From NCBI GenBank assembly GCA_900180385.1, contig FXLX01000001.1, forward strand, positions 62,001-126,000: a stretch of 64,000 bases of DNA. Reading direction: 5' to 3'. Below, piece after piece: positions 11,926-20,256 of the stretch. The stretch is from an uncultured Candidatus Thioglobus sp. (GTDB taxonomy: Bacteria; Pseudomonadota; Gammaproteobacteria; PS1; Pseudothioglobaceae). The notes under the pieces were generated by a model. It saw nothing but the letters and a program-made list of their open reading frames with translations, did not search any database and was not told the DNA's origin. Both the position numbers and the translations under genes were made by a program. Within the stretch, counting starts at the first letter, position 1; each line of letters starts with the position of its first letter.

Positions 11926-12216
11926 TTATAGACCTTTAATCTTCACGGTTATCAACGTTGTAAGTATAGCTGTCGCTATTGTCCAACCCATATTAAATAT
12001 TCTTTTTTTGAATGCACCTGATTTACTTTTTTGTCTTAATTCTTCAAGTAATTTATAGCCTGAAATAGTTAAAGATATTTGCTTAAGTAAAACTAAATTT
12101 TTATCAGAATCAGATTTTCTATTTTCCAAATCTATTTGAATATAACCATCATTTTCAAGTTGCTCAAGGATATATAAAGGATTTGTTATCTTTATCAAAA
12201 AATATTTGAATTTCAC
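11926..12216 (-). CDS. Hypothetical protein, winged-helix-like with C-terminal membrane segment
   Basis: A 96-residue frame beginning with GTG. 'ILEQLENDGYIQI' and 'ISLTISGYKLLEEL' look like a winged-helix DNA- or protein-binding domain, and the last 20 residues (WTIATAILTTLITVKIKGL) form a membrane segment. No family is recognised. Another frame directly upstream (minus strand, about 12217-12324) also reads smoothly (MTEWYHRSEIQIFF), so this may be the 3' part of a frameshifted longer gene. AT-rich accessory DNA surrounds it. Confidence 0.4.
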   Translation of the reverse strand: MKFKYFLIKITNPLYILEQLENDGYIQIDLENRKSDSDKNLVLLKQISLTISGYKLLEELRQKSKSGAFKKRIFNMGWTIATAILTTLITVKIKGL

Positions 12217-12487
12217 TTCTATGATACCATTCAGTCATTTCCAAAAGACCTTGGATAGAATCAAATCCCAACCCATTACTTAGGAAAAAACTTTTTCTGC
12301 ATGGAGGGAATTGATTTTTTGTCATAAAGGGAATAAAGGGGAATTAAAAGGGGATATTACCCTTTAATTCTATTAGGGCCGCCCAAAAGCCTTTGTTTTA
12401 AAGAAAAAAATACAATTTTATCACTATTGAGCTATTAACTGCATTTTTTTCATTAAATATAAGAATATTATAATATTCTTTAAAATA
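12217..12487. other. AT-rich spacer with a terminator-like hairpin
   Basis: Apart from the possible upstream part of the broken gene (12217-12324), the stretch contains short purine repeats (AAAGGG units near 12327-12353) and a hairpin TTAAAAGGGG / CCCTTTAA at 12344-12367 that could end leftward or rightward transcription. I see no convincing gene. Confidence 0.4.
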
Positions 12488-12528
12488 TTGATTTATATCA
12501 ATTTTTTTACAAATCGTTGTTATATAAT
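12488..12528 (+). promoter_or_regulatory. Class II FNR-type promoter for a small gene
   Basis: A perfect FNR-type box TTGATTTATATCAA (12488-12501) is centred 31 bp before the centre of a perfect TATAAT at 12523-12528. This is the spacing of class II FNR-activated promoters (site near -41.5). Transcription would start near 12535 and run into the short frame at 12570. Confidence 0.65.
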
Positions 12529-12569
12529 GCTCAACAACTAATAAAAATAAAACAATAAAGGCAAAAACC

Positions 12570-12710
12570 ATGGATAAAATTAAACAAGTAAATTTAATCA
12601 ACAGGATCAGAGGAGTTAAATTATCTCTTGTACCAATGGCGCTAATCGCAACATTGCCGTATAGTTGGATTGGTGAAAAACTAGAAACGATTGAGAAGAA
12701 ATTTCACTAG
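12570..12710 (+). CDS. Possible 46-residue membrane protein under FNR control
   Basis: ATG at 12570 with an AAAGG ribosome site 7 bases upstream opens 46 codons to TAG at 12708. The product is basic at both ends around a hydrophobic centre (VKLSLVPMALIATLPYSWIG), consistent with a small single-pass or peripheral membrane protein. No family is recognised. Support comes from the well-placed promoter upstream and a terminator-like hairpin at 12774, not from known homologues. It could be a regulatory RNA and not a protein gene. Confidence 0.45.
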   Translation: MDKIKQVNLINRIRGVKLSLVPMALIATLPYSWIGEKLETIEKKFH

Positions 12711-12773
12711 CACCGACCCTAGGATTCATAATGCTGTTGTCTTTATTTTAGTAAGCGTATTTAACTCCTATCG

Positions 12774-12800
12774 AATAAAGGGGTGTGGATCACCTTTATT
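12774..12800. terminator. Bidirectional terminator between the small gene and the toxin-antitoxin pair
   Basis: AATAAAG(GG)GTG and CACCTTTATT pair with a two-G bulge and a 5-nt loop, with T-rich runs on both sides. It would serve the small rightward gene and the leftward toxin-antitoxin genes, which converge here. Confidence 0.55.
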
Positions 12801-13076
12801 TTATCTAATAGATTTTTGTATCAAGCTACCTGAAACATACTGGTGTAAAACACTTGAAACTAAAGTTTGATAAGGCAACCCCAACTCAACTGCATTGGTT
12901 TTTAGTGATTCTAAATCATTGGCAGAAAGTCTAATATTAATTCTTTGATCTTTCTTTAGTGTGTTTTTTGCCGCCAAACGATGTTGTTCAATCTCGCTTT
13001 CTAAGTTGTCTATTGACTCCCACTCTTCAGACTCTAAAGACTGGAATAGCGCTTGTTCATCTTTATCTAATTTCAT
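12801..13076 (-). CDS. Ribbon-helix-helix antitoxin (BrnA/CopG-like)
   Basis: A 91-residue protein with an acidic N-terminal half and a C-terminal ribbon-helix-helix domain (QRINIRLSANDLESLKTNA, then LPYQTLVSSVLHQYV). This layout is that of CopG/BrnA-type antitoxins, which bind the toxin through one part and repress the operon through the RHH dimer. It follows the toxin frame with a four-base overlap; toxin-first order is characteristic of BrnT/BrnA pairs. It ends the leftward transcript just before the hairpin at 12774. Confidence 0.8.
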   Translation of the reverse strand: MKLDKDEQALFQSLESEEWESIDNLESEIEQHRLAAKNTLKKDQRINIRLSANDLESLKTNAVELGLPYQTLVSSVLHQYVSGSLIQKSIR

Positions 13077-13351
13077 TTTTTACCTCCAAGATATTTCTTT
13101 GTAAATTGCCTGCTTGGTATAACCGTTTTAAAAAACCATTCATCGCCATTAATCACGCATGGAACCGTATATATGTAATTATTTATATTAATAATTAATA
13201 TCTTTTGGTTGGCATACCTCTTGTTATTTGGATGTTGAATAATGTCCACCAAATCACCACTTTCAATATGCATTACAATTTGATCAAAGCTGACACCTCG
13301 AGTTTCTTTTAATAACAAACTCTTTTCTTTGTTCCAATTATAATTAATCAT
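13073..13351 (-). CDS. BrnT-like toxin
   Basis: A 92-residue protein; I start it at the ATG at 13351, where the BrnT-like N-terminus 'INYNWNKEKSLLLKETRGVSF' (W-x-K, then GVSFDQ) begins. BrnT toxins are RelE-fold ribonucleases that inhibit translation. The later part with YTVPCVINGDEWFFKTVIPSR matches the strand-rich end of these proteins, though overall similarity to classic BrnT looks modest. It overlaps the antitoxin by four bases. A slightly longer start at 13372 is possible. Confidence 0.7.
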   Translation of the reverse strand: MINYNWNKEKSLLLKETRGVSFDQIVMHIESGDLVDIIQHPNNKRYANQKILIININNYIYTVPCVINGDEWFFKTVIPSRQFTKKYLGGKK

Positions 13352-13442
13352 ATTGTTTACATAATAGTACAATGTATGCCTTTTGTCAATAAAAAAGAAT
13401 TAGACCAAAAAAAATACCCCTAAAAAGGGATATTAAAATAGA

Positions 13443-13519
13443 TGGTGGTTATAGGTGGACTTGAACCACCGACCCCGGCATTATGAATGCCGTGCTCTAA
13501 CCAGCTGAGCTACATAACC
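13443..13519 (-). tRNA. tRNA-Met (CAT)
   Basis: A 77-nt cloverleaf read leftward: acceptor GGTTATG/TATAACC, anticodon stem CGGCA/TGCCG with loop TTCATAA giving anticodon CAT, T-loop GTTCAAGTC, encoded CCA at 13443-13445. The fully paired acceptor end and the lack of three G:C pairs at the anticodon stem mark it as elongator and not initiator. CAT could also be lysidine-modified Ile2. Confidence 0.93.
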
Positions 13520-13597
13520 AAAGAGCGTGTATTATCAATACATTTGATGTAAATGTCAATAGTCAAAGGCTAATATATTGATAAAATCAACCCTATT

Positions 13598-14203
13598 ATG
13601 CTACCAATTAAAATCGCACTAACAGGCGGAATCGCCTGTGGCAAATCTAACGTTGCTCGCAGCTTTGCTAAGCTGGGTGTAGATATTATCAATCTCGATG
13701 AATTGTCACGCCTAGTCGTTGAGCCTGGCACTAAAGGCTTAAGCGAGCTAATTGATTATTTTGGCAATCAAATTTTAAATGTCGATAAAACTCTTAATCG
13801 ACACGCTTTAAGAGTAATTTTGTTAAAAAAACCTACCAATCAAGAAAAAATTGAAGCTGTTTTGCATCCAAAAATATTGGAAAAAATGCAAATGGAGATC
13901 AAAAAAGTTAAAAACAAGCTAGTTATTATCGAAATACCGCTATTAGTAGAGAAAAATCTGGCTTATTTGTTTGATAGAGCCATTATTGTTGAGTGTAATG
14001 AACAAAAACAGCTAAAAAGACTGATAAAACGTGAAAATATCGATGAAAATCAGGCGAAAAGTATTATTTCTACTCAAACAACTCAAGAAAATCGCTCAAA
14101 ACTAGATAAACAATTACCAGTTGATGTGATTGAAAATAATTCGGAAATATTCGAAATGGAGAAAAAAGTAACGGATTTATATCAAAAACTAATCAATCTG
14201 TAG
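13598..14203 (+). CDS. coaE: Dephospho-CoA kinase
   Basis: Last step of coenzyme A synthesis: phosphorylates the 3'-hydroxyl of dephospho-CoA. The 201-residue protein has the P-loop TGGIACGKS (9-17), 'DELSRLVVEPG', the conserved 'LHPKI', and 'IIEIPLLVEK' of the CoA-binding region. It stands alone, divergent from the tRNA-Met gene, and overlaps the end of the convergent ferredoxin gene by 15 bases. Confidence 0.94.
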   Translation: MLPIKIALTGGIACGKSNVARSFAKLGVDIINLDELSRLVVEPGTKGLSELIDYFGNQILNVDKTLNRHALRVILLKKPTNQEKIEAVLHPKILEKMQMEIKKVKNKLVIIEIPLLVEKNLAYLFDRAIIVECNEQKQLKRLIKRENIDENQAKSIISTQTTQENRSKLDKQLPVDVIENNSEIFEMEKKVTDLYQKLINL

Positions 14204-14500
14204 TCTTTTGACCGGTTTTCTGCCAATGAGATGCTCGGTGATAATATCATCAATATCTTCTTCATCAATATACTGATACCAAACATTATCCGGATATACA
14301 ACCGCCACAGGCCCGTGCTCACAACGCCCTAAACAGCGAGATTCACTCACGCCAATTTTACCTTTTCCTATTTGTCCTGCGTCTCGGCACTTGTCTTTGG
14401 CATAGCGATACATTTGTTTAGCGCCTAATTGAGAGCAGCAAGATTTACCATCTTTACGCTGATTATTACAAAAGAAAATATGCCGAGTATAGAAATCCAT
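14189..14500 (-). CDS. Thioredoxin-like [2Fe-2S] ferredoxin
   Basis: A 103-residue protein of the thioredoxin-fold 2Fe-2S ferredoxin type. The opening 'RHIFFCNNQR' with the following Cys pair and the later CLGRCEHGPVAVVYPD supply the C-x(9-11)-C...C-x3-C cluster ligands. Such proteins act as stand-alone electron carriers or as NuoE-like subunits. It ends 2 bases before rsmI starts being read, in the same leftward unit. Partner enzymes are not in the window. Confidence 0.88.
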   Translation of the reverse strand: MDFYTRHIFFCNNQRKDGKSCCSQLGAKQMYRYAKDKCRDAGQIGKGKIGVSESRCLGRCEHGPVAVVYPDNVWYQYIDEEDIDDIITEHLIGRKPVKRLQID

Positions 14501-14502
14501 TT

Positions 14503-15339
14503 TTATCCTTGTAAGTCTATTGCGCGTTGATAGCAGTGTTTTTTATCAATGCCAGTAATTTTAGCAGCTAGTTTGGCAGCTTTTGAAGTGCCCATTTCGG
14601 CAAGTAAAATTGGCAATATTTTATCTAGTTGTTCTTCACCTTCAACTTTGTTATCTTTATCAATGGCTGAAATTAAAATAACAAATTCGCCTTTTTGATG
14701 CGCGACATCTTCTTGTAAATAAGTAAGCAGGTTTGGAATGGTATCGGTTTTAATAGTCTCAAAAGACTTGGTTAGTTCTTTGGCTAAGCAAACAATACGT
14801 TGATCGCCAAGCACACTAAGCATATCTTTGGCGCATTCTAAAATACGCTTAGGTGATTCATAAAAAATAACCGTTTGATTCACGTGCGCGATAGTCTGAA
14901 TAGCCTTAACTCTTGCTGTGCGCTTATTGGGTAAAAATCCATAAAATCCAAATCGATCGGTTGCAATTCCAGCAGCACTCATAGCGCTGATCATTGCACT
15001 TGGGCCAGGAATGGGCGAAACCAAAACGCCAGATTTTTTGGCCTCACGCACCAATACATAACCTGGATCACTAATGAGTGGCGTACCGGCATCGCTAATC
15101 AGCGCCATATTCTGCCCGCTTAAAAGCGCCTCAATGACCTCGGTCGATTTATGCTGTTCGTTGTGCTCATGAAACGCTCGCATTGGCGTGCTGATTTCAT
15201 GATGATTAATTAGGGTTTTTGAATGACGGGTATCTTCTGCCAAAATAAAGTTAACCGACTTTAGCGTGTCGATAGCCCTAAACGTGATATCATCAAGGTT
15301 TCCAATTGGGGTAGCAACAATATAAAGCGTTCCGGACAT
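14503..15339 (-). CDS. rsmI: 16S rRNA (cytidine1402-2'-O)-methyltransferase RsmI
   Basis: Methylates the ribose of C1402 in 16S rRNA. The tetrapyrrole-methylase fold is clear: VATPIGNLDDI (8-18), AEDTRHS, LISDAGTPLISDPG and 'PIPGPSAMISAMSAAG'. Length 278 is normal. It starts two bases into the divergent yraN gene, so their first codons overlap head to head. This rsmI / yraN / dolP grouping is common in gammaproteobacteria. Confidence 0.96.
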   Translation of the reverse strand: MSGTLYIVATPIGNLDDITFRAIDTLKSVNFILAEDTRHSKTLINHHEISTPMRAFHEHNEQHKSTEVIEALLSGQNMALISDAGTPLISDPGYVLVREAKKSGVLVSPIPGPSAMISAMSAAGIATDRFGFYGFLPNKRTARVKAIQTIAHVNQTVIFYESPKRILECAKDMLSVLGDQRIVCLAKELTKSFETIKTDTIPNLLTYLQEDVAHQKGEFVILISAIDKDNKVEGEEQLDKILPILLAEMGTSKAAKLAAKITGIDKKHCYQRAIDLQG

Positions 15340-15709
15340 GTTTAGTTTTAAGAGAAAAATTGGTAATCAAGCAGAGCAACTAGCGCTTAGTTATTTAACG
15401 CAACGCGGCATGCGACTGATTGAACAAAATTATCTAACTCGTTTTGGTGAAATAGACATTATTATGATCGATCAAGACGAACAGGTGTTGGTTTTTGTTG
15501 AAGTTCGTTACCGACAAAATGCACACTTTGGCTCAGCGATCGATACAGTCACTACCAACAAACAAGAAAAACTCATCCGTGCAGCCAAGTTATATTTACA
15601 AGCACATAACCAATATGAAGAATTTATCTGTCGGTTCGATGTTATTGGGCTAGAATCTGATTTAAAATATCCTAAAATTACTTGGATTAAAGACGCTTTC
15701 GAAGCTTAA
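15338..15709 (+). CDS. yraN: UPF0102 family protein YraN
   Basis: A 123-residue YraN protein with the nuclease-like UPF0102 core: 'GNQAEQLALSYL', 'LIEQNYLTRFGEIDIIMID' and 'VFVEVRYRQ', which match the D-x(n)-E-x-K-like architecture of the PD-(D/E)XK fold with Lys replaced by Arg. Function is not established; its place near rsmI and dolP matches other genomes. It is followed 6 bases later by the dolP-like gene. Confidence 0.9.
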   Translation: MFSFKRKIGNQAEQLALSYLTQRGMRLIEQNYLTRFGEIDIIMIDQDEQVLVFVEVRYRQNAHFGSAIDTVTTNKQEKLIRAAKLYLQAHNQYEEFICRFDVIGLESDLKYPKITWIKDAFEA

Positions 15710-15715
15710 ACAATT

Positions 15716-16456
15716 ATGAAAAAAATCATCCTTTCTAGCATTTTATTGGCTAATACTTTTTTACTAAGTGGCTGTTTGCCAGTCATACAAAGCGCATCAA
15801 CACTAAGCACAGCTATTACTGTTACCAACGATAGAAGAACAGCAGGTGAAATGCTGGATGACAGAATCATTATGTTTAAGATGTTTGCATGGCCATCAAC
15901 CGATATTGCACTTGAAAATACGCATCTTAATTTTATGGTGTACGACAAAACTGTATTAATCACTGGTGAAGCGCCAACTAGCAATTTACGCGCTTATGTA
16001 TCAACACAAGCACAACGACAAGACGCCAAAATTACGCAAGTGTTTAATGAAATGTCAGTTGGTCCTAATAGTGGCTTGTTAGGTCGTGCAAAGGATTTAG
16101 TAATCACTTTACAAGTTGAGGCATTATTTCATGATCAAGAGGTATTTCATCCAACTCATGTTCGGGTGATGACTGAAAATCAAACAGTATATCTAATGGG
16201 TGCTGTCACCAAGCGTGAAGCAGATCGAGCAGTCAAATCAGCTTCAAAAGCAAAAGGTGTTAAGAAGGTTGTGAAGTTATTTAACTACTTAAAAACACGC
16301 CCAGCTGCTGAGATTGAGCGTGATCGCCAACGTGAGTTAGCGGCACAGAAAAAAGCAGAGCTTAAAGCGCATCAAGCCATTCTTGATGCTAAAAAAACCA
16401 AACTCAAACAAGAGCTTAGAGCGCTAGGTGGCAATGCTGAAGGTACGCCTTTTTAG
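15716..16456 (+). CDS. dolP: BON-domain outer-membrane lipoprotein (DolP/YraP-like)
   Basis: A 246-residue lipoprotein: signal peptide ending in the lipobox LLSGC (Cys20), then two BON domains (about 50-115 and 128-200) with the second holding 'NQTVYLMGAVTKREADRAVKSA'. The family keeps the outer membrane intact and binds anionic phospholipids. The C-terminal 50 residues are a charged Ala/Lys/Glu helix not found in the short E. coli protein. It stands directly after yraN and converges on rnhB. Confidence 0.88.
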   Translation: MKKIILSSILLANTFLLSGCLPVIQSASTLSTAITVTNDRRTAGEMLDDRIIMFKMFAWPSTDIALENTHLNFMVYDKTVLITGEAPTSNLRAYVSTQAQRQDAKITQVFNEMSVGPNSGLLGRAKDLVITLQVEALFHDQEVFHPTHVRVMTENQTVYLMGAVTKREADRAVKSASKAKGVKKVVKLFNYLKTRPAAEIERDRQRELAAQKKAELKAHQAILDAKKTKLKQELRALGGNAEGTPF

Positions 16457-17011
16457 TTAAACCAGTCGCTTAATCGGCGCGAATGAAAATCTATGTTCGC
16501 CTTCAATAGCTCCGTACTGTTGTAATACCTCTAAATGCACCTTGGTGCCATAACCCTTATGTTTAGCAAAACCGTACTGAGGGTGTTTTTTATCCAATTC
16601 GATCATCTGTCTATCACGCGTTACTTTAGCAATAATGGACGCTGCCGAAATTACCGGTTCGGTGAGATCGCCTTTGATAATTGCAGTGCAGTTATTCAAG
16701 TCTGGGCAACGATTACCGTCCACCAACACTTGATCATACTTAATATTTAGGCTTTCTACAGCGCGTTGCATTGCCAGCATAGTGGCTTGTAGAATATTAA
16801 TCTCATCAACCTCTTGAGCGCTAGCCTCACCCACAGACCATTGACACTGATCTGTAATTAGCTGATATAAAATCTCGCGCTTTTTCTCGCTGAGTTTTTT
16901 AGAGTCGGTCAGTTCTGGTAAATTAAAATCAGTCGGTAAAATAACTGCACCAGCAACAACCGAACCCACCAAGGGTCCGCGACCCGCCTCATCTACGCCA
17001 ACAATAATCAT
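16457..17011 (-). CDS. rnhB: Ribonuclease HII
   Basis: Cuts RNA in RNA-DNA hybrids, including single ribonucleotides. The 184-residue protein has the hallmark [10 protein letters not shown] (5-14, catalytic Asp-Glu), '[11 protein letters not shown]', 'VDGNR' and '[11 protein letters not shown]'. It begins one base after the dadA stop read on the same strand and abuts the convergent dolP-like gene without a spacer. Confidence 0.96.
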   Translation of the reverse strand: MIIVGVDEAGRGPLVGSVVAGAVILPTDFNLPELTDSKKLSEKKREILYQLITDQCQWSVGEASAQEVDEINILQATMLAMQRAVESLNIKYDQVLVDGNRCPDLNNCTAIIKGDLTEPVISAASIIAKVTRDRQMIELDKKHPQYGFAKHKGYGTKVHLEVLQQYGAIEGEHRFSFAPIKRLV

Positions 17012-18268
17012 TTATTGATATCTAGATATATCAAGCCCTTCGATATCTATTTCAGGCGTTTGGCCAGATACAATCGAATTAATAATCTTGCCTGAGCCCA
17101 GGCTCATAGTCCAGCCTAATGTTCCGTGCCCTGTATTTAAAAATAAATTCTCATAAGGTATTTTTCCAATAATTGGTGTACCATCGGGTGTCATAGGCCT
17201 CAAGTCCACCCATAGCTGATCATCTGACACCTTCCCAATTGCCTTTGGAAATAAGTCATTAAGTACAAATTGAGTGATTCGGTCTCCGGATTTTGACAAT
17301 ATTTTGTCATAACCTGTAAGTTCTGCAATACCGGCAACACGCACAATATCGCCTAATCTAGTAATAGCCACCTTGTAAGTTTCATCCATCAAAGTGCCTT
17401 GTGGGGCATCCACATCACTTTTAACAGGCATAGTAATAGAGTATCCCTTAACAGGATAAACTGGAAGATTTATACCCAATGGACTCAAAATATCAGCCGA
17501 ATTACTGCCTAAAGCAATGACATATTTATCAGCTATATAGTCACCCTGATCTGTTTGAATGCCTATAATTTTTTTATTTTTGGAATTAATCTTTTGAATA
17601 TTCACATTAAAATCGAATTTAACGCCTAGATCTTTACATGCTTGAGTTAGATGATTGGCGAACAAAAAACAATTGGCGCTTTGATCTTTAAGATAACGCA
17701 ATCCACCTTTTATTTTATCTTTTACATGGATAAGTGCAGGTTCAGCCTTAATACAACCCTCTACATTTAATTTTTCATACTTGACATTATAAGCATCTAA
17801 AACTGCCATATCTTTTTTAGCAGCTTCAAGTTGTTCCTGTGTTCTAAATATTTGCAACAAGCCATGACTTCTAAGCTCAAAATCAAAATCATGCTCTTTA
17901 ACCATCTCAGCAATTGCCTGCTGAGAATACTTTGACACTCGAACCATGCGAGACTTATTAATCTCATAGCGACTCGCGGTACAATTTCTCAAAATTCTAA
18001 ATAGAAATTTAATGGTTGAAAGTGTTAGCTTTGGGTTAATGATCAAAGGTGCGTATTTCGCTACTAACCATTTCATAGCCTTCACAGGAATGCCAGGGGC
18101 CGCCCAAGGTGATGACATGCCGTATGACAATTGCCCTGCATTAGCAAAACTAGTGCCTAATGCTGGCTCTAGCTCTTGCTCAACAACGGTAACTTGATGG
18201 CCAGATTTTGCCAAATAATATGCCGAAGCAATACCTATAATCCCGCTATCTGCAACCAAAACTTTCAT
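17012..18268 (-). CDS. dadA: D-amino-acid dehydrogenase (DadA-like), altered FAD loop
   Basis: FAD-dependent inner-membrane-associated oxidase of D-amino acids; similarity to DadA runs full length (418 residues), including 'SFANAGQLSYGMSSPWAAPG', 'LRPMTPDGTPIIG' and NTGHGTLGWTM. The FAD-binding loop, GSGVVG in DadA, reads DSGIIG here (residues 8-13), so the first glycine is Asp. That may weaken FAD binding, or be tolerated. Downstream of purD with 81 bases between; no obvious own promoter seen. Confidence 0.88.
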   Translation of the reverse strand: MKVLVADSGIIGIASAYYLAKSGHQVTVVEQELEPALGTSFANAGQLSYGMSSPWAAPGIPVKAMKWLVAKYAPLIINPKLTLSTIKFLFRILRNCTASRYEINKSRMVRVSKYSQQAIAEMVKEHDFDFELRSHGLLQIFRTQEQLEAAKKDMAVLDAYNVKYEKLNVEGCIKAEPALIHVKDKIKGGLRYLKDQSANCFLFANHLTQACKDLGVKFDFNVNIQKINSKNKKIIGIQTDQGDYIADKYVIALGSNSADILSPLGINLPVYPVKGYSITMPVKSDVDAPQGTLMDETYKVAITRLGDIVRVAGIAELTGYDKILSKSGDRITQFVLNDLFPKAIGKVSDDQLWVDLRPMTPDGTPIIGKIPYENLFLNTGHGTLGWTMSLGSGKIINSIVSGQTPEIDIEGLDISRYQ

Positions 18269-18349
18269 ACACCCTCAAGTAAAAATATCTATTCTAATTA
18301 ACTAAATATACTACCTTTATCTTAAAGCGGTTGGCATTAAAAAAATAAT

Positions 18350-19651
18350 TTAAAAAGAATGGCTAAGCTGAGACTGCTGTTGGTTTTTAAATGCTTTAAA
18401 TCCGATATCTGTACGATAGTATGCTGTCGGCCAATTGATTTTTTTAAGTAAAGCATAGGCATTTTCTTGTGCCTCTTTAGTGTCTGCACCAAGTGCTGTT
18501 GCACAAAGCACACGACCGCCACTAGTGACTACATCATTGCCGTTCATCTTGGTACCCGCATGAAATACTTTAGCATCATCGGTATCTGCAGGCAAGCCAA
18601 TCACTTCATTTGATGGATATGAATCTGGATAACCATTAGCTGCCAGCACCACACCCATGGCTGAACGCTTATCCCATTCAATACTTGCCTCATCTAGTTT
18701 GCCTTTGGTTGCCAACAAACAAAGCTCAGCCAAGTTAGATTTAAGGCGCATCATAATTGGTTGAGTTTCAGGATCACCAAAACGACAATTGTATTCCAAT
18801 ACCTTGAACTGATTATTTTTATCAATCATCAAGCCAGCGTATAAAAATCCAGTGTATGAATTGCCTTCATCAGCCATGCCATCAACTGTTGGGCGAATAA
18901 CTTGATCGATGACTGCCTGAAAGATTTCATTGGTTACAATTGGCGCAGGAGAATACGCGCCCATACCACCGGTATTAGGACCTTTGTCACCGTTATCTCT
19001 AGCCTTGTGGTCTTGTGAGGTTGCCATTGGTAAGATATTTTTACCATCAACCATGACGATAAAGCTCGCCTCTTCACCGACTAAAAACTCTTCAATAACA
19101 ACACGCGAACCTGCCTCACCAAAACGATTGCCCTCTAGCATATCATTGATAGCCTCAATGGCTTCTGCTTCTGTATTGGCAATAATCACACCTTTGCCTG
19201 CAGCCAGGCCATCAGCCTTAATAACAATTGGCGTGCCTTTTTCTTCTATATAACTAACTGCTGGCGCCACTTCAGTAAAGACACCGTAATAAGCTGTTGG
19301 AATATTGTTACGCTCAAGAAAATCTTTACAAAAAGCTTTTGAACCTTCTAATTGTGAAGCGGCCTGCGTTGGGCCAAAAATTGCCAAGCCTTGCGCTTGG
19401 AACTTGTCAACCACACCAATAACCAGTGGCGCTTCTGGGCCAACAATAGTAATATCAATTTTATTATCTTTGGCGAATTTAATCAGTCCGTCGATGTCTT
19501 CTGCACCCACATTAATACTCTTAAGCTTAGATTCTAACTCGGTGCCTGCATTACCAGGTGCCACAAATACTTCTTCTACTGTATCAAATTTAGCACACTG
19601 CCAAGCTAGTGCATGCTCACGCCCACCAGCACCAATTACTAAAACTTTCAT
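18350..19651 (-). CDS. purD: Phosphoribosylamine-glycine ligase
   Basis: ATP-grasp enzyme making glycinamide ribonucleotide, step two of purine synthesis. The 433 residues include the N-terminal GAGGREHALAW (7-17), 'PTQAASQLEGSKAF', the ATP-binding 'IVIKADGLAAGKGV' and 'EYNCRFGDPETQ'. The start overlaps the yceH-like stop by four bases, an unusual operon partner. No purH is present next to it, so purine genes are scattered here (purC is at 53055). Confidence 0.96.
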   Translation of the reverse strand: MKVLVIGAGGREHALAWQCAKFDTVEEVFVAPGNAGTELESKLKSINVGAEDIDGLIKFAKDNKIDITIVGPEAPLVIGVVDKFQAQGLAIFGPTQAASQLEGSKAFCKDFLERNNIPTAYYGVFTEVAPAVSYIEEKGTPIVIKADGLAAGKGVIIANTEAEAIEAINDMLEGNRFGEAGSRVVIEEFLVGEEASFIVMVDGKNILPMATSQDHKARDNGDKGPNTGGMGAYSPAPIVTNEIFQAVIDQVIRPTVDGMADEGNSYTGFLYAGLMIDKNNQFKVLEYNCRFGDPETQPIMMRLKSNLAELCLLATKGKLDEASIEWDKRSAMGVVLAANGYPDSYPSNEVIGLPADTDDAKVFHAGTKMNGNDVVTSGGRVLCATALGADTKEAQENAYALLKKINWPTAYYRTDIGFKAFKNQQQSQLSHSF

Positions 19652-20256
19652 ATTTTTTCCATTAATTCATCAATTAAATCTTGCAAGTCGTCAACACGGG
19701 CCTCAAGTGTTGCTACCTTTTCTTCCAAGGGTGTTAATTGAGGGGTGTTTAATTCGGCTTCGTTAATATCAATTTTTCCACAAAGCTGATGCATGTAGCG
19801 ATGCTCTTTGGTACCAGCACGTTTTGGTAATTTAACCACCCATTCATTTTCTATTAATTTGAGTAATTCCTCATAAGCTTGAGACTGAGAATCAAAAGCA
19901 AAAATTCGTTTTGAACGTGTATAAATTTCGTTTAAAGTTTGCTCACCTCTTAATAATAAAATCGCTATAACTGATAAACCAGGCTTATCAATTTCTAAGA
20001 TTCGTCCAAAACGATGGCGGTATTTTTCAATTTTGCCAAAGTTATCTTCCACTAGGATGTAAGATTTATCAGCTAAAAGATGAGCACAACGTAACAATTC
20101 TCCGTCGGCAATATTCATCACTGGATGGCGTGCGGATTTTTGATTACAGGCCAGTTTTAAACTGTTTAGTGTCAGCGGATAATTGTCAGCCACAGTGGCT
20201 TCTTTTTCAATTAAACAGCCCAAAATTCTGGCTTCTAACGCATCTAATTCAATCAT
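19648..20256 (-). CDS. YceH family (DUF480) protein
   Basis: A 202-residue DUF480/YceH protein: two winged-helix-like units, opening 'LEARILGCLIEKEATVADNYPLTLN' in two pieces and 'KSARHPVM'. C-terminal residues 170-202 form a coiled coil (LEEKVATLEARVDDLQDLIDELM). Function unknown; possibly DNA-binding. It overlaps both its neighbours by four bases, so it is cotranscribed with the unknown gene upstream and purD downstream. Confidence 0.88.
   Translation of the reverse strand: MIELDALEARILGCLIEKEATVADNYPLTLNSLKLACNQKSARHPVMNIADGELLRCAHLLADKSYILVEDNFGKIEKYRHRFGRILEIDKPGLSVIAILLLRGEQTLNEIYTRSKRIFAFDSQSQAYEELLKLIENEWVVKLPKRAGTKEHRYMHQLCGKIDINEAELNTPQLTPLEEKVATLEARVDDLQDLIDELMEKI

Noticed and set aside
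12398..12601. 67-residue minus-strand reading frame with hydrophobic start
   Set aside because: It runs across the FNR-type promoter on the other strand and lacks a ribosome site; it is the mirror of AT-rich promoter DNA.
17022..17042. Near-palindrome TTGATATCTAGATATATCAA as an FNR box
   Set aside because: The half sites are spaced by ten bases, not four, and the sequence is inside the end of dadA and the start of rnhB, so it is coincidental.
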